Of a stretch of DNA of 64,000 nt, positions 26,841 through 35,192 are shown in pieces. Positions within the stretch are counted from its first letter, which is position 1; every line of letters starts with the position of its first letter. Source of the stretch: Verrucomicrobiales bacterium (GTDB taxonomy: Bacteria; Verrucomicrobiota; Verrucomicrobiia; Verrucomicrobiales; DEV007); the NCBI GenBank assembly GCA_029213065.1, contig JARGPH010000014.1, positions 352-64,351 on the forward strand. The letters run 5' to 3'. The notes under the pieces are model-generated. The model was not told where the DNA came from. It saw only the letters and a list, made by a program, of their open reading frames with translations, and did not search any database. A program made the translations under genes and the position numbers.

Positions 26841-27766
26841 AGACCCTGACGACGACCTTCCTCTCCCTGCTCCTCGCATCCCAGGCGAATGCTGAAGATG
26901 TGATTTATTTGAAGACGGGAGAGTCAGCGGTTTGCCGGATTGATGCGATCACGCCGAAGATCACGAATTTCACTTTGTTGAGTGATCCGGGGCCGGCGAA
27001 AGGATCGGCCCGCCGGACCGTGGCTACGGACCGGATCGACTATTTTGTATTCGGTTTCAAACCGGGAGAGGAAACGGTCTATCAGAACCGCAAAACGGAG
27101 AGTTCGGAGGTGTTGGAGAAATGGTGGAACACCTGGTTCGCTTATCTTGGTCGTCGGCGCTCCCGCACCGCCGCGTTCGGAAACGCATTCGGTCACGCGC
27201 TCCTTCGCGAGGATCCTGCGATCCATGCAAAGCGGGCTCTTTCCATTTATGATCGGATCATCGCTAAAGCCTGGTCGGCGGAGGATGTCGCTGAGGCGAA
27301 GCAGGGGCGATTGAGGGCTCTGATGGCAATGGGGGATCTTGAAACGGCGACTCACGAGGCGCAGTTGCTTGCCGGTGAGACCGAGGATCCCGGCCTTCTC
27401 ATCGAAGTGAAATACCTTCTCGCTCAGGCGGATTTTGAAACCCTGAAAGCGCTCGTCGAAGAGAATCCGAAATGGGAGGAAGACGATGAAGTGCGGCCGG
27501 AGAGAAACCGCCTTTACCACATCGTCGTTGACCAGTTGCTCTGGCCTCATCTCTTCCACGCGACCCGGGAGAACGAAGCGGCTCGCGGCCTTTTCGGTGT
27601 TGCCGGTGTCTATCGCTTCGCGGGCGAGGAGGAACTCGCCCGGGCTGCCTGTGAGGATTTGATCCAGCTCTATCCCGAAACCGATTTCACTCCGGGAGCC
27701 GTTGCCTTTGTCGAACAAATTCAGTCTCAATCAGCACCTGACCCTCCGGAAAAAGAAAACCCATGA
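26837..27766 (+). CDS. Exported protein with TPR-like helices
   Basis: 309 residues from GTG 26837, overlapping the upstream stop as GTGA. A signal peptide (MKTLTTTFLSLLLASQANAED) is followed by a small beta-rich N-terminal domain (DVIYLKTGESAVCRIDAI...DRIDYFVFGFKPGE). Helical repeats then run from about residue 110 to the end (EEELARAACEDLIQLYPETDF). It overlaps the ExbB start by four bases, so translation of the block is coupled. No enzyme motif is visible. It is probably a second periplasmic component of the Exb-type system. Confidence 0.82.
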   Translation: MKTLTTTFLSLLLASQANAEDVIYLKTGESAVCRIDAITPKITNFTLLSDPGPAKGSARRTVATDRIDYFVFGFKPGEETVYQNRKTESSEVLEKWWNTWFAYLGRRRSRTAAFGNAFGHALLREDPAIHAKRALSIYDRIIAKAWSAEDVAEAKQGRLRALMAMGDLETATHEAQLLAGETEDPGLLIEVKYLLAQADFETLKALVEENPKWEEDDEVRPERNRLYHIVVDQLLWPHLFHATRENEAARGLFGVAGVYRFAGEEELARAACEDLIQLYPETDFTPGAVAFVEQIQSQSAPDPPEKENP

Positions 27767-28584
27767 ACTCATATTACTCTCCACGCCGATTCACGGGAAT
27801 TGGATTCTGCCTGATCGCTTTTTGCGCAGCGCTCAGTTCGGTCTTTGCTGAGGATGCCGCCGATGCCGGTGTCATCGAGCAGAATGTTTCCGCCCTCGAT
27901 CTTTATAACCAGGGGGGAAGCTTCATGCACATCCTGCTGGTCTGCTCGATCGGGACGATTGCGGTGGCGGTTTACTGTTTTGTTCAGATCAATCGGAAGC
28001 GAATGGCGCCTCCTGAAATGGTCGACCAGGTCAATCGGGCGATGGCGGCGAGGGATGTCGGGACTGCTTACAGTGTTTGTCAGGGCAATCCGAGCAGCTA
28101 CGCGAAGGTGATGACGGGTGCTTTGTTGAAAGTGAATTTCGAACGCGATCTTGCCAACAAAGCCAGCATGATGGATGCGGCAGCGGAAGGACTCGACGAG
28201 GAGGAACATCGTCAAATGGTCTGGGTGAACTACCTGAATATTTTCGCGACGCTTGCTCCGATGGTGGGATTGTTAGGGACGGTTTGGGGGATGATCGAGG
28301 CCTTTGACAAGTTGGCGACGACGAGTGGTGACGCGAAGCAACTCGCCGGTGGGATCAAGATCGCGATGGTGACGACAGCGGGTGGTCTCATTGTCGGTAT
28401 CCCCGCGATGTTCTTTTACTTTTTCTTCCGCGACAAGTTGCAGGGTGTGATGACGACGGTGCAGAAGCACGCCAGCTTCGCGATCGATATTCTCTCGGGA
28501 GAGATCCGACTCGAAGGGGCCGTCCAGGAGGAAGTGGCTGCTGCGGAGGTGGCAGCGGAAAGCGAAGATTCAGCAGAAAGCTAA
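27763..28584 (+). CDS. exbB: ExbB/TolQ/MotA-family proton channel protein
   Basis: 273 residues. An N-terminal signal-like helix is followed by TM helices at about 50-70, 152-172 and 205-228. The second and third form the MotA_TolQ_ExbB core, with NIFATLAPMVGLLGTVWGMIEAF and a GGIKIAMVTTAGGLIVGIPAM segment whose Thr-Thr-Ala-Gly is the usual proton-pathway region. The C-terminus is an Ala/Glu-rich tail. It should form an inner-membrane channel with the ExbD proteins downstream, converting proton flow into mechanical work on periplasmic partners. Confidence 0.95.
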   Translation: MNSYYSPRRFTGIGFCLIAFCAALSSVFAEDAADAGVIEQNVSALDLYNQGGSFMHILLVCSIGTIAVAVYCFVQINRKRMAPPEMVDQVNRAMAARDVGTAYSVCQGNPSSYAKVMTGALLKVNFERDLANKASMMDAAAEGLDEEEHRQMVWVNYLNIFATLAPMVGLLGTVWGMIEAFDKLATTSGDAKQLAGGIKIAMVTTAGGLIVGIPAMFFYFFFRDKLQGVMTTVQKHASFAIDILSGEIRLEGAVQEEVAAAEVAAESEDSAES

Positions 28585-28587
28585 TTC

Positions 28588-28998
28588 ATGGTGCGCCGCC
28601 GAAAGAGACCTTTGGACGAGGTGAGTTTTCAGATCACTCCGATGATCGATATGACTTTCCTTCTCCTGATCTTTTTCATGGTGACTCAGAAAATCACCGA
28701 ACAGGAAATGAATGTCCCGGTGAAGCTGCCGGTCGCTTTCAGTGCGGCTCCGCCACAGAAAACGGAGCGGGACATCATCAATATCGATGGAGAGGGAAAC
28801 TATTACATCGGTGATCGCATCGCCTCGAAAAAGGAGGTGCTCGCTCATCTCAAAGTGAAGTTCAAAGACTTCCCGCCGCTGCAGATTTATCTCCGGGCCG
28901 ATCAGAATACTCCGTCGAAAAAGATTCGGGAGTTCGTGGAGATGGCGACGGAAGTGGGAGCGATCGATTTAATATTCGGCGTGTATGGAAAACAATAA
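28588..28998 (+). CDS. exbD: ExbD/TolR-family protein 1
   Basis: 136 residues, starting 3 bases after exbB. The short basic N-terminus and single TM helix contain the family's essential Asp in ITPMIDMTFLLLIFFMV. The periplasmic domain follows the TolR pattern (NIDGEGNYYIGDRIASKKEVLAHLK...QIYLRADQNTP...VEMATEVGAIDLIFGVYG). It should pair with a second ExbD subunit inside an ExbB pentamer. It is separated from the second exbD by 279 bases of repeat-like DNA. Confidence 0.95.
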   Translation: MVRRRKRPLDEVSFQITPMIDMTFLLLIFFMVTQKITEQEMNVPVKLPVAFSAAPPQKTERDIINIDGEGNYYIGDRIASKKEVLAHLKVKFKDFPPLQIYLRADQNTPSKKIREFVEMATEVGAIDLIFGVYGKQ

Positions 28999-29277
28999 AC
29001 AGATGCGAGCGCTAACAAACAAAATGGATCCGATAACCGGGCCATTTCTCAGGGTAGGGGGAGGCGTCCCTGCCGACCCGGGCTGTCCGATGGAACGCTC
29101 GGATTTGGGCTCTGCTTCGCAACTGGTTGATCGGGTTTTTCGTTATCGTATCGGACCACGCGGCTCAGCGGGACGCTTCGCCCCACCTTTCAGTGGTTTT
29201 TGCACTCGCCACTCAATCAAGCGACGCTCAACAGGGTTGGGTGAAGGGCTTAACCCTATTGGATACGGATTCTACAA
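28999..29277. repeat. Repeat-like insert between the two exbD genes
   Basis: 279 bases without a credible gene interrupt an otherwise tightly packed operon. Imperfect inverted copies lie at 29053-29074 (GGTAGGGGGAGGCGTCCCTG) and 29167-29187 (AGCGGGACGCTTCGCCCCAC), with a small hairpin TCCGA/TCGGA near 29086-29104 between them. A separate double-hairpin motif at 29227-29261 resembles the one at 112-150. No transposase or direct target repeat was seen. It resembles a non-autonomous repeat or a structured intergenic RNA segment. Confidence 0.55.
29227..29261 (+). repeat. Double-hairpin motif, copy 2
   Basis: CAAC/GTTG closes an AGG loop (29229-29239). TTAA/TTGG can pair around CCCTA, and a longer alternative stem joins AACAGGGTT with AACCCTATT. 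CTCAAC, GTTGGGT and TAACCCT are shared with copy 1 at 112-150 at identical spacing. It ends 16 bases before the start of the second exbD, which has no Shine-Dalgarno sequence. Confidence 0.4.
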
Positions 29278-29724
29278 ATGAGACGAGTGAGAAAAAGAAA
29301 CCACCAGACGGTGGAGATGCAGATGGGGCCGATGATCGACATGGTCTTTCTTTTGCTCGTCTTTTTCATGGTCTCGGCGAAGCCCATCATTCCGGAAAGC
29401 GATATCCCGATGGGACTCCCGGGGCAGGTCTCCCAGGAGGAGGCGGTTGATATTCCCGATGAGGCGCGGGTCATCATCGAGCCGAATGGACAGATCGTTC
29501 TCAATGAGCAGCAGCTCGACACGCCGGGCGGAACCTCGTTGCCCGAATTGCGCGCGGTCCTGGTTCGGTTTCGTGTTTCGGCGGAGAACGCGGGGAGCGA
29601 TGCGCTCGTGACCCTTGCGCCTCATGATTCTGTTCCGCATCAGCGACTCGTTGATGTGCTCAATGCCTGTGCCGAAGCCGGTATCACAGGTGTCACTTTA
29701 GCCGGAGCGACTGAGGAATCATGA
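29278..29724 (+). CDS. exbD: ExbD/TolR-family protein 2
   Basis: 148 residues. The basic N-terminus (MRRVRKRNHQ) and TM helix contain the essential Asp in MGPMIDMVFLLLVFFMV. The periplasmic part has DEARVIIEPNGQIVLNEQQLDT and a C-terminal VTLAPHDSVPHQRLVDVLNACAEAGITGV, typical for TolR/ExbD. It is a diverged paralogue of the upstream exbD. The ATG is preceded by ggattctacaa, with no ribosome-binding site. Two non-identical ExbD subunits agree with models in which an ExbB pentamer holds an ExbD dimer. Confidence 0.95.
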   Translation: MRRVRKRNHQTVEMQMGPMIDMVFLLLVFFMVSAKPIIPESDIPMGLPGQVSQEEAVDIPDEARVIIEPNGQIVLNEQQLDTPGGTSLPELRAVLVRFRVSAENAGSDALVTLAPHDSVPHQRLVDVLNACAEAGITGVTLAGATEES

Positions 29725-30824
29725 GTGAAGTTTCTCTTTCCCTCGATCCGGAGACGCCTCCGCCGAAGCCGCCGAAAAAGAAGCGGACGAAACCGGGCTC
29801 GAGTGATCAGGAGAAAAGTCATCGTCGCGCTCTCATCAGTTCGATCATCATTGGCAGCGTTGTCGTGCATGTCATTGCATTAATTCTCTTCGGGCTCTGG
29901 ACAGTGGCGCAACATTTCACGCGGCCGGAAGCGCGCTTTGAGATGAAGAAGGTCGTCAAGATTCCGCCGAAGACGCCCGAGCACAAAATGAACGTGGCCA
30001 AACACGAGGCGATGACGCCGAAGCCGACTTTCAATGACAAGCTCATCAGCACGCGACCGATTGATTTCGCCCTGCCGGATTTGCCGCAGGTCGACATGGA
30101 TCAAATGCTTCCGCTCGATCCGTCGGAGCTTATTTCGGATCAGGTGAGCAGTCTCGTCGGGAGCGCTGCGCTCGGTTCGGGGATGGGAACCGGGATGGGT
30201 GGCGGCGGAGGAACCGGAAAAGGGATGAGCCTTTTCGGCGTGCCCGCCAACGGTGAGCGTATTCTCCTGCTCTTTGATGTCGCCATCAGTGTCGTGAACA
30301 AAGCGGAGGCTTCGGGAGTTCCCTTCGATAAGGTGAAAGAGGAAACGGTGAAGTTTGTCGACTCGCTGCCGATCAGCTCGCAGTTTTCGCTGATTCAGTT
30401 CACGGGGAATTACATGCAGTTCACCGATGAACTCATCGCGGCAACACCCGGAAACAAGAAACTGGCGAAACAATGGGTCGAGAAAAAATGGACCACTGCC
30501 GGGGGACTCAGTTCCGCCGCCGCCGGAGTCACGCAGAATTTTCGCGGCGTTATTGGCGTGTTAGAGCGGGGGCTTGAGATGCGTCCCGATGTCATCTTCA
30601 TTATTTCCGATGCGAGTTTTAACTGGCGACCGGACGGGGGGAACGGTTATCCCGCAGTGCCTTATGATGAATTCAAGACGGTGATTAAGAAAATCGAAGA
30701 GGAATCGCGGGGCCGTGTGCCGATTCACATCTTCGCTTTTCAACCGCGCGATAAGGACGCCAAAGAGCTCGGTCGAATCATCCGGAAAACGGGCGGGGAG
30801 TTTGTGGAGTTGAAGGAAAAGTAA
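29721..30824 (+). CDS. TonB-like/vWA fusion protein
   Basis: 367 residues, overlapping exbD2 by four bases. A Pro/Lys-rich cytoplasmic N-terminus leads to a TM helix at about 37-62 (ISSIIIGSVVVHVIALILFG), as in TonB and TolA. A Pro/Lys-containing linker and a Gly-rich stretch (about 152-168) follow. The C-terminal ~185 residues are a von Willebrand factor A-type domain (RILLLFDVAIS, SSQFSLIQFTGNYMQF, RPDVIFIISDASF, VPIHIFAFQP). The MIDAS start is DVAIS (186-190) rather than DxSxS, so metal binding may be altered. It is probably the energy-transducing partner driven by ExbB/ExbD. Confidence 0.88.
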   Translation: MSEVSLSLDPETPPPKPPKKKRTKPGSSDQEKSHRRALISSIIIGSVVVHVIALILFGLWTVAQHFTRPEARFEMKKVVKIPPKTPEHKMNVAKHEAMTPKPTFNDKLISTRPIDFALPDLPQVDMDQMLPLDPSELISDQVSSLVGSAALGSGMGTGMGGGGGTGKGMSLFGVPANGERILLLFDVAISVVNKAEASGVPFDKVKEETVKFVDSLPISSQFSLIQFTGNYMQFTDELIAATPGNKKLAKQWVEKKWTTAGGLSSAAAGVTQNFRGVIGVLERGLEMRPDVIFIISDASFNWRPDGGNGYPAVPYDEFKTVIKKIEEESRGRVPIHIFAFQPRDKDAKELGRIIRKTGGEFVELKEK

Positions 30825-30962
30825 TAAAACTTTCTTTGATACCTGAGAAATGTCGTTTGATATGTGACTTTAACCTCCCGGCTATTGTCTGGAAAATTGC
30901 CCTCCTGTTGGCGGGCTGACAGACTGCTTTGAGCCACTTCTGAACTATATCTCCTTAACACT

Positions 30963-32150
30963 ATGAAAGACCAAATATTAGAAACACTCAATAATGCGCT
31001 TTCCAGCGTTCTTGGTGCCGCCGGCCCCTGGGTCCTTGCGTTGATTATCATCGTCATCGGTTACTTCGTTGCCAAGCTGATTGCCGGGCTCGTCCGAAAA
31101 GTTCTCTCGAAGACGAGCTTCGATGACCGTCTTGCCAAATTGCTCGGACAGGACTGCGAGGGATGCGAGAAAGGGATCTCGAAGTTCGTGTTCTACCTTC
31201 TCATGCTTACCGTGGTGGTGTTTGCACTGAATTCTGCCGGTGAATCAGAAGCGGTTGAGCCGTTGCAAAACGTGATCACCCAGATTTTCGGATTCATCCC
31301 CAATCTGATTGCTGCTGCCGTGATCGGTTTTGTTGCATGGATCGTGGCAACACTTTTTAAGAATCTTCTCGTGGGACTTCTCTCCGCGACAAAGGTCGAT
31401 GATCGTCTCGGACTTGGTGAGAACAAGCCGATCACGAACAGCATCGGAATGGTTGCCTTTTTCGGTGTTATTCTTCTGATGCTTCCCACCGCACTCGGGG
31501 CCCTGAAGATGGACGAGATTTCGGTTCCCATCAGCGAGATGATCGGAAAGATCTTCGATTATATCCCCTCCCTGTTCAGCGGTATTGTTCTCTTCGCGGT
31601 CGGTTACCTCGTCGCTTCCATCGTTCAAAAGGTGCTTGCGAATGTGCTCAGTTCAATCGGGCTCGACAGCCTTCCTGCCAAGCTTGGTTACAAGGGCGGT
31701 GATTTGATTGGAGGCCGACCTCTTTCTCTCGTGATCAGTTACGTGGCGATGGCGACGATTCTGGTTGTGATCGGTGCGCAGGCCATCTCCGCAATGAAGC
31801 TGGGTTTCATCTCCGATCTCGCTCAGGATTTTGTTCCCGGTTACTTCAAGATCCTTGCTGCGGTGATCATTTTCTGTATCGCGGTTTATGTTGCCAACAT
31901 CGTTGGTCAGCTCATTGAGCCGAAAAGTGAATTCTGGGCCAAGGTATCCCGCATCGCGATTCTTGTGTTTCTCGGAGCGGTTGCCCTTCAGAAGGCAAAT
32001 ATCTCAAGTCTCACCAACGAGACTTTCCAGTTCGCGATCACTGCGACGATCATTGCTGCGGCCTTCGCTGCCGGTGTTGGTGGTGCGATTGCTCTCGGAC
32101 TCGGAGGCCGTGACCGTGCCAAAAGCCTTCTCGATAATTTGAAAGAGTAG
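30963..32150 (+). CDS. Mechanosensitive channel-like protein with conserved TM-helix repeats
   Basis: 395 residues, mostly hydrophobic. It contains repeated TM-helix units of the type seen at the N-terminus of MscS-like channels: WVLALIIIVIGYFVAKLIAGLVRKVLSKTSFDDRL, LIAAAVIGFVAWIVATLFKNLLVGLLSATKVDDRLG, and FSGIVLFAVGYLVASIVQKVLANVLSSIGLDSL. No MscS beta-domain follows. There are about eight to nine TM helices. It starts 138 bases after the Exb operon and is closed by a strong terminator, so it is probably monocistronic. Confidence 0.82.
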   Translation: MKDQILETLNNALSSVLGAAGPWVLALIIIVIGYFVAKLIAGLVRKVLSKTSFDDRLAKLLGQDCEGCEKGISKFVFYLLMLTVVVFALNSAGESEAVEPLQNVITQIFGFIPNLIAAAVIGFVAWIVATLFKNLLVGLLSATKVDDRLGLGENKPITNSIGMVAFFGVILLMLPTALGALKMDEISVPISEMIGKIFDYIPSLFSGIVLFAVGYLVASIVQKVLANVLSSIGLDSLPAKLGYKGGDLIGGRPLSLVISYVAMATILVVIGAQAISAMKLGFISDLAQDFVPGYFKILAAVIIFCIAVYVANIVGQLIEPKSEFWAKVSRIAILVFLGAVALQKANISSLTNETFQFAITATIIAAAFAAGVGGAIALGLGGRDRAKSLLDNLKE

Positions 32151-32180
32151 TCTCAATTATTTTAGAAATATTAACTAATT

Positions 32181-32215
32181 CAGGGTCTTCGGAACACCGG
32201 AGACCCTGTTTTTTG
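32181..32215 (+). terminator. Intrinsic terminator after the channel-like gene
   Basis: CAGGGTCTTCGG (32181-32192) pairs with CCGGAGACCCTG (32197-32208) around an AACA loop, with one T-G wobble, and is followed by a run of T. It is a textbook rho-independent terminator, 30 bases after the stop. Confidence 0.92.
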
Positions 32216-32306
32216 TCGCACAAATGCAAAATCGAGGTATTTTTGCACTTAGTAGAGTTTAAAACTTTTTCTTAACTCTTAGTTTTCCGTAATTTTTTAG
32301 AGTGAA

Positions 32307-32870
32307 ATGAACCCGAAGCACTTCCGTCTCGTCCTCCTACTGAGCGGTCTGGCCTTGATACTGACAGGCTGCAAGACCCGGAATACTCAGCCCATGCCGC
32401 AGGAGCCCGTTCCGGTTCCACCAGCGGGGTACGGCGAGGCACCGCCGGCAAACGGAGATGGTGGTATTCCGCTTCCTCCCGAGCAACAGGGCGGTCGATT
32501 CGGATACTCAGGCGACAACGCGGGCGCTCCTCCTGCGCCACCGAAACCGGCGGATCCACCCAAGCCGGGTGTCAGGGACGTGCGGGATATTGATCCTGCT
32601 GATTCTTCAGCAAGTGCTCCGGCGCCTCCGGAGAAGAAGCCTGAACCGAAGAAAACTCCAAGTTCTTCGGATATGCCCTATGCGAACCCGGTTCCGGGAA
32701 ATCCGCTCGCAGTTACTTTGCCCGGAGCCAATTCCTCTCTCGGAAAAATTTCGATCGAAAAGTATGATTCTTCCATGAATCCAACCGGCGAGCCTCTCAA
32801 GCGGGGGACTCAGGTTCAAATTCCTGATCCCAACAACCCCGGGAAGAAGATTTTCTTCAAGGTTCCCTGA
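32307..32870 (+). CDS. Proline-rich lipoprotein
   Basis: 187 residues. The signal peptide ends in a lipobox LTGC, so the protein should be lipidated. The mature protein is dominated by Pro, Ala, Glu and Lys (for example PMPQEPVPVPPAGYGEAPPA) with a short ordered C-terminus (ISIEKYDSSMNPTGEPLKRG...IPDPNNPGKKIFFKVP). No domain was recognised. Its stop overlaps the start of tyrA, although no common task is evident. Confidence 0.78.
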   Translation: MNPKHFRLVLLLSGLALILTGCKTRNTQPMPQEPVPVPPAGYGEAPPANGDGGIPLPPEQQGGRFGYSGDNAGAPPAPPKPADPPKPGVRDVRDIDPADSSASAPAPPEKKPEPKKTPSSSDMPYANPVPGNPLAVTLPGANSSLGKISIEKYDSSMNPTGEPLKRGTQVQIPDPNNPGKKIFFKVP

Positions 32871-33739
32871 TGTCTGAAAGCGAATTGCCTTTTCGCAGTG
32901 TCGCAGTGCTCGGGCCCGGATTGATCGGGGGATCGTTGGTCCTCGCGATTCATTCGCGCTGGCCCGATTGTGAATTGAGGTGCTGGGCCCGTCGCGAGGA
33001 AGCGGTCGTGTCGCTGCGTGAGCGGTTCGGCGATTCACTGACGGCTTCCACCTCTGTACCTGAAATCGTCGAAGGGGCGGAGTGCGTCATCCTCGCGATG
33101 CCGACGGGTTTCATGGCCGGAGTGGTTGCTCAAATGACTCCGTTCCCGGATTCGCATGAGGTTGTTGTGACTGATGTAGGCAGCGTCAAAGGGCCGGTGC
33201 AGGAGGAGATAGGCGCAATGGTCTCCGCTCTTGGCGGTCATTTTGTGGGGAGTCATCCCATGGCCGGTTCAGAGAAAAGCGGTCTCGACCATGCCGACGG
33301 GGACCTGTTTGAGTCGGCGGCTGTGATCATGACCCCGGAAGCGGCCACTTCGGAAGCGCTTATCGATCGCCTCCAGCAGTTTTGGGAAGGCCTCGGGGCA
33401 ATGGTCTCTGAGATGTCCCCGGAGGCTCATGATGAACTCGTAGCGAGAATCAGTCACCTTCCTCACCTCGTTGCGGCGGCACTGGTGCGGTCGATGCTTA
33501 AAGAAAATCCCGGGGCGGCAAAGTATTCAGGGGGCGGTTTTCGTGATACGACCCGCGTTGCCGGAGGGCTCGAGTCAATGTGGACCGGGATACTCGCGGA
33601 CAATCACGAAGCGGTTTCAGGACAACTTAGCTCATTGATTTCCGAGTTGGAATCGTGGAAGGTGGCGCTCGATACGCTTGACCGGGAGCAGCTCCATCGC
33701 TTTCTGTCCGAAGCTCGCGAGCTTCGGGAAACCCTCTAA
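32870..33739 (+). CDS. tyrA: Prephenate/arogenate dehydrogenase
   Basis: 289 residues. The N-terminal Rossmann motif is VAVLGPGLIGGSLVLAI (residues 11-27), with VILAMPTG and VVVTDVGSVKGPV. The catalytic region contains GGHFVGSHPMAGSEKSGLDHAD with the family's key His and Ser, and VARISHLPHLVAAAL follows in the helical C-terminal domain. This is a monofunctional NAD(P)-dependent TyrA that oxidises prephenate (or arogenate) towards tyrosine. It lies 30 bases before aroA, forming an aromatic amino acid gene pair. Confidence 0.94.
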   Translation: MSESELPFRSVAVLGPGLIGGSLVLAIHSRWPDCELRCWARREEAVVSLRERFGDSLTASTSVPEIVEGAECVILAMPTGFMAGVVAQMTPFPDSHEVVVTDVGSVKGPVQEEIGAMVSALGGHFVGSHPMAGSEKSGLDHADGDLFESAAVIMTPEAATSEALIDRLQQFWEGLGAMVSEMSPEAHDELVARISHLPHLVAAALVRSMLKENPGAAKYSGGGFRDTTRVAGGLESMWTGILADNHEAVSGQLSSLISELESWKVALDTLDREQLHRFLSEARELRETL

Positions 33740-33769
33740 TTTAGATCCTTTTTTAATTATTCTTCTATC

Positions 33770-35071
33770 ATGGCCGAACTTCGCGTCAAAAAAGTTAAAG
33801 ATTTCTCAGCAGAATTGAAGGTGCCCGGTGATAAGAGCATCTCGCACCGGTCTCTTATGTTTGGTGCGCTCTCGAACGGCCCCTGTGAGATCACCGGTTT
33901 TCTGGCGAGCGAAGATTGTCTTGCGACGATGGAGGCGCTTTCTTCGATGGGAGTGGAGATCGAGCGACTGGGGGACAACGGAACGCATATTCGGGTTCAC
34001 GGTTGTCGTGGCGAGTTTAAGAAACCGGAAAAGCCGATCGACTGTGGTAACAGCGGCACAACGATGCGCCTCATGGCGGGAATTCTCGCGGGACAACCGT
34101 TTGAGTCAACCCTCACAGGGGACGAATCCCTTTCAAAAAGACCGATGAATCGCGTGGCTGTTCCCCTCGAGAGAATGGGCGCACGCATCAAAGGGCAGGG
34201 GGATCGCGTCATGGCTCCGCTGGTGATTACGGGGCGGGAGAAGCTCACGCCGATTCACTACGACTCACCTGTTGCCAGTGCCCAGATCAAGAGTGCGATT
34301 ATGCTGGCGGCGTTGAAAGCCGATGGCAAGACGACGATCACTGAGCCTCACCCATCTCGCGATCACACCGAGCGAATGTTGAACTATCTCCTCGTTAAGA
34401 ATATCCGTGAGGGGGACACCGTTTCGATCTGGGGTGGCCAGACTCCCGAGTCCCGTGACATCGTCGTTCCCGGTGATATCTCCAGCGCCGCTTTCTGGAT
34501 TGTTGCCGCTGCGGCGAGAAAAGGCGCCCGGCTTCTGATTGATAATGTCGGTTTGAATCCAACCAGGATCGGCGTGCTCAGCGTCATGATCCGGATGGGG
34601 GCCAAAATCATCGAGCGAATCGACGAGTCCGGTTGCGAGCCGATGGGGTCGATTGAAGTCGTCGGTGACGGTCTTCGCGGAACTGAGATCGGAGGAAGTG
34701 AAATTCCCACGCTGATCGATGAAATTCCGATTCTCGCCGTTGCTGCGGCGCTGGCGGAGGGAAAAACGGTGATCAAGGACGCTCAGGAGCTTCGCGTCAA
34801 AGAGAGCGATCGTATTTCCGCGGTGGCAGAGAGCCTTCGCCGCATGGGGGTTCCTGTCGACGAGTTTGCCGACGGTATGGAAATTACCGGTGGTCAAAAA
34901 CTGAAAGGTGCCGAAATCAATTCACTGGGGGATCATCGCATTGCGATGTCGTTCGCGATTGCGGGTCTGTTTGCCGAGGGGGAAACAGTCATCAAAGGGG
35001 TTGAGTGCATTGAGACTTCCTACCCCGGATTTATCCGCGAGCTGAAACAGCTCCAGGCGATGAGCCGATAA
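33770..35071 (+). CDS. aroA: 3-phosphoshikimate 1-carboxyvinyltransferase (EPSP synthase)
   Basis: 433 residues, full length for AroA. Signatures are LKVPGDKSISHRSLMFGALSNG at the start, DCGNSGTTMRLMAGIL, SLSKRPMNRV, SAQIKSAIMLAALKADG, LIDEIPILAVAAALAEG, LRVKESDRI and LGDHRIAMSFAIAG. It condenses shikimate-3-phosphate with phosphoenolpyruvate in the chorismate pathway, cytoplasmic. It follows tyrA directly and is closed by a terminator. The conserved residues suggest normal activity. Confidence 0.97.
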   Translation: MAELRVKKVKDFSAELKVPGDKSISHRSLMFGALSNGPCEITGFLASEDCLATMEALSSMGVEIERLGDNGTHIRVHGCRGEFKKPEKPIDCGNSGTTMRLMAGILAGQPFESTLTGDESLSKRPMNRVAVPLERMGARIKGQGDRVMAPLVITGREKLTPIHYDSPVASAQIKSAIMLAALKADGKTTITEPHPSRDHTERMLNYLLVKNIREGDTVSIWGGQTPESRDIVVPGDISSAAFWIVAAAARKGARLLIDNVGLNPTRIGVLSVMIRMGAKIIERIDESGCEPMGSIEVVGDGLRGTEIGGSEIPTLIDEIPILAVAAALAEGKTVIKDAQELRVKESDRISAVAESLRRMGVPVDEFADGMEITGGQKLKGAEINSLGDHRIAMSFAIAGLFAEGETVIKGVECIETSYPGFIRELKQLQAMSR

Positions 35072-35094
35072 TTTTTAAAGAAAACGCCATGAGA

Positions 35095-35136
35095 GCGGAA
35101 AATCTTTAAGATTTGCTCAGTTTTCCGCCTTTTTTC
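35095..35136 (+). terminator. Intrinsic terminator after aroA
   Basis: GCGGAAAA (35095-35102) pairs with TTTTCCGC (35121-35128), and T-rich sequence follows from 35130. It lies 24 bases after the aroA stop and separates tyrA-aroA from the Verru_Chthon cassette. Confidence 0.85.
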
Positions 35137-35192
35137 TTGTCCGAAATCCAAAAACTTGGTTTTCTACCGTCCTTTACCGGCTCTCGTGAGCC

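Noticed and set aside
25524-26879. 451-codon open frame antisense to the large TPR gene
   Set aside because: It is Arg/Leu-rich without any motif and fully overlaps a TPR gene with clear repeats on the + strand, so it is a shadow frame.
29127-29450. Alternative + strand frame overlapping the exbD gap
   Set aside because: It runs into exbD2 in another frame and encodes no family. ExbD2 with its MIDMVFLLL helix is clearly the real gene.
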